The notes beneath the pieces are model-generated. The model did no database searches. It was not told where the DNA came from and worked only from the letters and a program-made list of their open reading frames with translations. Positions 6,118 to 10,048 of a stretch of DNA of 10,048 nt are shown here, one piece after another. The stretch covers positions 1-10,048 of the forward strand of contig CAAGAB010000119.1 in the NCBI GenBank assembly GCA_900767685.1, read 5' to 3'. The DNA comes from an uncultured Coprococcus sp. (GTDB taxonomy: Bacteria > Bacillota_A > Clostridia > Lachnospirales > Lachnospiraceae). How positions within the stretch are numbered: position 1 is the stretch's first letter; each line of letters begins with the position of its first letter. Both the position numbers and the translations under genes were made by a program.

Positions 6118-7137
6118 ATGAACAAAAATAACAGACATAACCTTATAAAGATGATCGCATTTGTCATGGTGTTTGTGGTTATAGTTGGCGTGCTCGGGGT
6201 GGCATTTACACCGAAGAAAAGCGATCCGGGAAGCGGAATAACCAACTCAAATGCCAGAGGATTCTACGGTGAGCCGAAGAATTCGATAGATGTGCTTATA
6301 CTCGGGGACAGCAATGCGTACAGTGCATGTTCGCCAATGTATATATGGAACAAATATGGAATACCGACGTATGTTGCGGCCGAAGGCTTTCAGAATGTTA
6401 CAGGTGCTTCAAATCTGCTGGATGAGGTACTCACGTGTCAGAAACCTAAGCTTGTTGTATTTGATGTAAATATGCTTTGGACGGGCAAAACTACATTGAA
6501 GAAGGTTGAGAATAATCTCAAGAACATGGCATACAAATACCTGCCGCTGGCACAGTACCACAACAGATGGAAGACTATGGATGTGAAAGATATGTTCGAT
6601 GCAAAGGAGTATACTTACAGATCTGCGTCAAGAGGACAGTATCTAAGCATGGATGTCAAGCCTTTTACTGGGCAGAGTAAGATGGCAAAAACCGATGTTG
6701 TGGAGGATATACCTGAGGTTTCCAGAGTCCTGTTGGACAAGCTTATATCAAAGTGCAATGAAAATGGTATAAAGATGATGTTCATGGAGACACCTACGGC
6801 AAAGTCATGGAATTATGCGCGCCATAATGCGATGGTGAAGTACGCAAAGCAAAAGAAAATAGATTTCGTTGATATGAACACACTTGAAGGTAAATATGCT
6901 ATTGATTGGAGCACAGACACCAGAGACGGAGGCAGACATCTCAACTGTGAGGGGGCCGAAAAGGTCAGCGCATATCTGGGTAAATATATTTTAGAACATT
7001 ACTCGTTCAAGGATAAGCGTGATTCAGAGAAATATGCGGACTGGAATAATGATTATCTGGATTACATAAAATACATGTCCGGCGAGACTGTTTCCCTCGA
7101 GGCAAAGCAGTCGGAGGGGACAGAGTCGAACAACTAG
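6118..7137 (+). CDS. Membrane-anchored SGNH/GDSL-like acyltransferase or esterase, copy 2
   Basis: This is a 339-residue paralogue of the preceding gene with the same plan: one N-terminal membrane segment (about 9-31), then an extracytoplasmic SGNH domain. GDSN (63-66) gives nucleophile Ser65, and DGGRHLNCEGA gives Asp270 and His274, so the catalytic set appears intact. Shared blocks include RGFYGEPKNSID, FDVNMLW and an ETPTA..SW.YARH..AM stretch. The tail lacks the lysine-rich run of copy 1 and ends in a short Ser/Glu-rich segment. I start at ATG 6118, with AGAGGTGG (6105-6112) as ribosome site. The in-frame GTG at 6109 lies within that site, and the ATG at 6114 is out of frame. It is 44 bases after copy 1 and is the last gene before the terminator. 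Retained motifs suggest both copies are active, perhaps on different acceptors. Confidence 0.85.
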   Translation: MNKNNRHNLIKMIAFVMVFVVIVGVLGVAFTPKKSDPGSGITNSNARGFYGEPKNSIDVLILGDSNAYSACSPMYIWNKYGIPTYVAAEGFQNVTGASNLLDEVLTCQKPKLVVFDVNMLWTGKTTLKKVENNLKNMAYKYLPLAQYHNRWKTMDVKDMFDAKEYTYRSASRGQYLSMDVKPFTGQSKMAKTDVVEDIPEVSRVLLDKLISKCNENGIKMMFMETPTAKSWNYARHNAMVKYAKQKKIDFVDMNTLEGKYAIDWSTDTRDGGRHLNCEGAEKVSAYLGKYILEHYSFKDKRDSEKYADWNNDYLDYIKYMSGETVSLEAKQSEGTESNN

Positions 7138-7212
7138 CACGGTGACGGGCGAACCTGATAGCCGTGTAGTTCGGGCAGGCTCATTGTATACAAAATTATC
7201 CTGTATTTGCTT

Positions 7213-7266
7213 GAAAAAGGCGAAAAGATACAAAATTTTTAGGTTTTGTATCTTTTCGTCTTTTTC
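7213..7266 (+). terminator. Long intrinsic terminator ending the acylation operon
   Basis: Bases 7213-7235 pair with 7244-7266 over 23 base pairs with a single G-U wobble and an 8-base loop. The upstream arm is A-rich and the downstream arm ends in a T-rich run (7259-7269), so the hairpin carries its own U-tract. It lies 75 bases after the stop of the second SGNH gene. With A-rich and T-rich flanks it could act in both directions, although no opposing gene is present here. Confidence 0.88.
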
Positions 7267-7293
7267 TTTAAAAGGGGATAAATAAGATCCGGT

Positions 7294-7315
7294 GGGGACA
7301 GGTACCTCCGTCCCC
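7294..7315 (-). repeat. 22-bp palindromic repeat unit, third copy
   Basis: GGGGACAGGTACCTCC begins this 22-bp unit, which is the exact reverse complement of bases 1208-1229. It contains the perfect palindrome AGGTACCT flanked by GGGGAC and GTCCCC. It lies 27 bases after the long terminator. Confidence 0.9.
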
Positions 7316-7328
7316 CTGAACGCCAAAA

Positions 7329-7350
7329 GGGGACAGGTACCTCCGTCCCC
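7329..7350 (-). repeat. 22-bp palindromic repeat unit, fourth copy
   Basis: This copy is identical to the unit at 7294-7315 and in the same orientation, separated from it by 13 bases. The two are direct repeats of each other and inverted relative to the copies at 1184-1229. Confidence 0.9.
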
Positions 7351-7495
7351 GTAGTTGGCAAAAAAATAAAAATGGATACAAAAAGGATATAAGTTTGAAG
7401 TATACTGTGTTCAGGATCTTAGATATCGATGATTTACATAGAGTGGCACAGTGCTGAGAGGTACACAGAATGCAAAGCTGCCACGGGGAGGAAAT

Positions 7496-8176
7496 ATGAA
7501 GTATAACATACTGCTAGTTGAGGATGAGCAGAAGATAGCCGAGGGGATAGTGGACTATATGAACGGCAGGGGGATGGACTATGAGACATGCTTCACCTGG
7601 GCGGCTGACGGAGACAAGGCACTGGAGCTTGTGTATGAGAACGAATACGATCTGGTGCTGCTGGACGTCATGCTTCCGGGAGCAGATGGATTTGAGATAT
7701 GCAGGGCCATCAGGGCAAAGAGTTATGTGCCTGTCATTTTCCTGACTGCAAGGGGCAGGGAGGAGGACAGGCTGTATGGCTATGACATAGGCTGTGATGA
7801 CTATGTGGTGAAGCCGTTTTCCATGGCGGAGCTTTCTGCAAAGATCATGTCATTCCTCAGAAGAAGTAAGGGGCTGTGGGAGAAGAAGAGCAGCATAGAG
7901 GCATATGATATCGTGATCTATCCGGACAAGCTTCAGGTATTTGCCGCTGGGAACGAGGTAAGGCTTGCACCGAAGGAATATGCCATGTTGAAGTACTTTA
8001 TGGAGCACAGAGGAATGCTTATCACAAGGGATGACCTTCTGGTCAGGCTGTGGGGCTATGATTATGAGGGCAGCGACAGGGTAGTGGACAATCATATCAA
8101 GAAGCTTCGACAGGCACTTGGAGAGTCGGGTAAAAAGATCAAGACAGTATTTGCAAAGGGATACAGGATGGATTAA
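7496..8176 (+). CDS. OmpR/PhoB-family response regulator
   Basis: This 226-residue protein joins an N-terminal receiver domain to a C-terminal winged-helix DNA-binding domain. The receiver has the acidic pocket VEDE (residues 8-11), phospho-acceptor Asp57 in LLDVMLPG, Thr84 in FLTAR and Lys106 in DDYVVKPF, all as expected for a functional switch. The effector domain (about 130-226) shows LAPKEYAMLKYF, the helix-turn-helix region and DNHIKKLRQALG, ending in the typical GYRMD. I start at ATG 7496, preceded by GGGGAGG (7485-7491). An in-frame GTG at 7451 would add 15 residues before the natural start of the receiver and is unlikely. It is followed 80 bases later by a sensor kinase and should be phosphorylated by it. 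Its targets are unknown. Confidence 0.95.
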   Translation: MKYNILLVEDEQKIAEGIVDYMNGRGMDYETCFTWAADGDKALELVYENEYDLVLLDVMLPGADGFEICRAIRAKSYVPVIFLTARGREEDRLYGYDIGCDDYVVKPFSMAELSAKIMSFLRRSKGLWEKKSSIEAYDIVIYPDKLQVFAAGNEVRLAPKEYAMLKYFMEHRGMLITRDDLLVRLWGYDYEGSDRVVDNHIKKLRQALGESGKKIKTVFAKGYRMD

Positions 8177-8256
8177 GACAGTGCAAAGTGTATGAAGGTC
8201 TAACGGATGTGCCAGTACACAGATCTCATGACTCGGAGGTTATTAAAAGGGAAAGG

Positions 8257-9975
8257 ATGTTTCATAATATGAAGAAAAATAAAAATATGTTATATGGGGA
8301 AAAACAAAGATTCGGCTCATTTTTTCTGAGAATATTTGTGCCGTTTATATTGGTGGCAGCATTGCTGGGAGGGATCGTGACCTATCTGTTGGTATCTATA
8401 TATAATACTAGTGTAGACAACGGTGTAGCGAGTGCTGAGGAACGAATCAGGTCAAATGTAAATGAAGCAGTTACGGAATATCAAGATGCACTGGCAGGAG
8501 CCTATGTGTATGGGATTAATTATGATTTTGAGACTGCGGATAACAAATTCACCAGTGATGTTGAATATATGTGCGAAATGCTAAGTGCGATTGCAGTGGA
8601 TGGCGGTGCTGTTGCAAGTCTGTACTATAAGGAATCAGATGGCACTTTGACATTGGTTGCCGGGCATGACCACCGTATGTTTTTTGTTGTCACAGATGAT
8701 AACAATAAAAAGTTTAGATTGTCATGTACATATGAGGATTATCAGAAGATGATGGCGGAGGCTCCAAGATACGGAAGTGCCGATGGTTTGCCTGCTTTAT
8801 CCAGGATAGAAGAGATATATGTAAAGGGAACCAGTTTCTGGATAAGTAAATACAGTTACTATGACTACGGTGATGGCGTTAAGGTTATAGGAACTCATGA
8901 GACCCAAATGGACTATGGCGAATATGATGAAAAGAGTGTCACAGTAACAGAGATCCCCGATGGTTATGTGAAGCTTGACACAAGCAAAGGATACCATTTT
9001 CATAATAGCAGTCTTATCGGTTCGGGAGCAGCTTCCCGTAATATGGATTATGAAGGAAATATAGAGACTCTTGTGGCAGATCTGGTGGATTCCGGTGTTG
9101 GAAGTTCATCAAGAGTCAGTAGGAATTGTGATCAGGGAAAGCACAACACCGATGTGGTAGCGATTGGAAATAGTTATTATCTGGTGATGGATTATCACAC
9201 CGACCTCGTAAAGTCTTCATTTGGAAAAGCGATAATTGCTACGTGGATAGGAATAGCACTGTTGAGCACGCTTGTTTCACTTGCAATAGCCTATGTATTG
9301 TACAGATCATACAAATCTGCCTATGACATGGAGCAGTACAGGCGTACCACGTCAAATGCTATGGCGCACGATCTGAAGAGTCCACTGGCGATCATCTCAC
9401 TTTACGCTGAAAATCTCAAGGCTGGCACAAATCCTGAGAAGAACCAGTATTATATGGACGGCATACTGAATGAGGTCAGACAGATGAATACGCAGGTTGC
9501 GACTATACTGGATATGGCTAAGGCAGAGGACGTGGATACAAAGCTTAAAAAGTCAGAAGTGGATCTGACAGGCATAGTTGACACTGTGGCACAGATATAT
9601 AATGAGAAAATATCGGAGAAAAACGTGCAGATCGATATATCGGGGGCATGCACGGTCTTTGCGGATGAAGCTCTGATGTATCAGGCTGTTGTCAACATCA
9701 TGGATAACGCTGTCAAGTATGTGACTGGCGGCGGACACATCGCGGTGGAGCTCTCTGACAAAGAAGTGTCATTTGTCAATTCCAGCGAACCGCTTGATAA
9801 GGACACACTGACAAATGTGTGGAAGCCGTTTGTCAAGGGGGACAATAGCCGTCATGGACACAAGGGCACCGGGCTTGGACTCTCAATCGTCAAGACCATC
9901 ATGGACAGGCATGGATTTGACTGTGAGATGAAGAATGTCGATGGGGGAGTGGAAGTGAGATTGATATTCAAATAA
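8257..9975 (+). CDS. Membrane sensor histidine kinase with large extracytoplasmic domain
   Basis: This 572-residue kinase has two membrane segments (about 26-48 and 325-348) enclosing about 275 extracytoplasmic residues of a sensor I do not recognise. The cytoplasmic part has AHDLKSPL with phospho-acceptor His371, the N-box VVNIMDNAVKYV (Asn484), the F-box-like WKPFVKGD and the G2 box GTGLGL (537-542). The G1 box is atypical: FVNSSEPLD stands where other kinases have DxGxG or NTGEP. ATG 8257 has AAGGG five bases upstream. ATG 8269 (MKKNKN) is almost equally good, and the GTG at 8188 is unlikely. Following the response regulator, it is its probable partner. The signal is not evident from sequence. 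Extracytoplasmic peptides, antibiotics or envelope stress are usual for this layout, but that is only inference. Confidence 0.93.
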   Translation: MFHNMKKNKNMLYGEKQRFGSFFLRIFVPFILVAALLGGIVTYLLVSIYNTSVDNGVASAEERIRSNVNEAVTEYQDALAGAYVYGINYDFETADNKFTSDVEYMCEMLSAIAVDGGAVASLYYKESDGTLTLVAGHDHRMFFVVTDDNNKKFRLSCTYEDYQKMMAEAPRYGSADGLPALSRIEEIYVKGTSFWISKYSYYDYGDGVKVIGTHETQMDYGEYDEKSVTVTEIPDGYVKLDTSKGYHFHNSSLIGSGAASRNMDYEGNIETLVADLVDSGVGSSSRVSRNCDQGKHNTDVVAIGNSYYLVMDYHTDLVKSSFGKAIIATWIGIALLSTLVSLAIAYVLYRSYKSAYDMEQYRRTTSNAMAHDLKSPLAIISLYAENLKAGTNPEKNQYYMDGILNEVRQMNTQVATILDMAKAEDVDTKLKKSEVDLTGIVDTVAQIYNEKISEKNVQIDISGACTVFADEALMYQAVVNIMDNAVKYVTGGGHIAVELSDKEVSFVNSSEPLDKDTLTNVWKPFVKGDNSRHGHKGTGLGLSIVKTIMDRHGFDCEMKNVDGGVEVRLIFK

Positions 9976-10002
9976 GCCTGCAAATAAAAAGTCAAGGCTA
10001 AA

Positions 10003-10037
10003 TTGAAAGAACATTGAAAATTTTATACAGGTTGAAA
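10003..10037 (+). promoter_or_regulatory. Spaced TTGAAA hexamers, possible response-regulator site for a downstream gene
   Basis: TTGAAA occurs at 10003-10008, 10014-10019 and 10032-10037. The first two are 11 bases apart, about one helical turn, which is the usual arrangement for tandem binding by OmpR-family regulators. TATACA at 10024-10029 could be a -10 for the first hexamer with a short 15-base spacer. The region is AT-rich, so chance is a real alternative. The regulated gene would lie beyond the window. Confidence 0.3.
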
Positions 10038-10048
10038 ATTGGGTATCA

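Larger units (their letters stand above)
7138..7495 (+). other. Non-coding region between the acylation operon and the two-component genes
   Basis: These 358 bases hold two weak overlapping hairpins just after the last stop (CACGG with CCGTG at 7138-7166, and CGAAC with GTTCG at 7150-7173), the long terminator at 7213-7266, two copies of the 22-bp palindromic unit at 7294-7350, and an AT-rich leader for the response regulator. I could not identify a convincing regulator promoter. TATACT at 7401-7406 lacks a well-spaced -35. No coding frame is credible. Confidence 0.8.

Noticed and set aside
5793..6245. 150-residue minus-strand open frame across the junction of the two SGNH genes
   Set aside because: It is antisense to two well-supported genes with conserved motifs. 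Its composition is that of a shadow frame, and I see no ribosome site or domain.
1375..7137. Straightforward annotation as the dltABCD lipoteichoic acid D-alanylation operon
   Set aside because: Gene order, absence of dltX, GDSN-type proteins in place of DltD, and the Asp-to-Ser and Cys-to-Ala changes in the ligase pocket make a direct transfer of that function unsafe.
7294..7350. Two identical 22-bp repeats with a 13-base spacer as a mini CRISPR
   Set aside because: There are only two copies, the spacer is too short, the unit is palindromic with copies elsewhere at 1184-1229, and no cas genes are present.

Overview
The window looks like chromosome from a Gram-positive Clostridia, most likely a Lachnospiraceae gut commensal. 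The support is moderate GC, AGGAGG-type ribosome sites, a TTG start, the style of the proteins and a GGGGACGGAGGTACC-type palindromic repeat. Species cannot be read from the sequence. All genes are on the + strand.

Region 1 (1-1117) is the end of a sugar-utilisation operon: the last 19 codons of an upstream gene, then a complete PfkB-family fructokinase-like sugar kinase and a strong intrinsic terminator. Region 2 (1118-1374) is non-coding and holds a 64-bp near-palindromic repeat element and a probable promoter.

Region 3 (1375-7137) is the centre of interest: five genes in one apparent operon that resemble a rearranged dlt system. In order they are a DltA-like AMP-forming ligase, a DltC-like carrier protein, a DltB-like MBOAT acyltransferase, and two tandem paralogous membrane-anchored SGNH (GDSN) proteins in the place of DltD. 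The expected chemistry is activation of an acid with ATP, loading on the carrier phosphopantetheine, transfer across the membrane by the MBOAT, and delivery to a cell-surface polymer by the SGNH proteins. Two details argue against a copy of ordinary D-alanylation. The ligase has Ser where DltA has the Asp that holds the substrate amino group, and Ala where DltA has the Cys linked to D-Ala selection. The MBOAT ends in FIYAQF, a tail like that of the microprotein DltX, and no separate dltX is present. I infer a surface-polymer O-acylation system whose acyl group may not be D-alanine.

Region 4 (7138-7495) is non-coding: a very long intrinsic terminator followed by two more copies of the same 22-bp repeat unit, inverted relative to those at 1184-1229. 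The repeats therefore bracket the acylation operon. Region 5 (7496-9975) is a two-component system: an OmpR-type response regulator and a sensor kinase with a large extracytoplasmic domain. The last 73 bases hold spaced TTGAAA hexamers that could be a regulatory site for a gene beyond the window.
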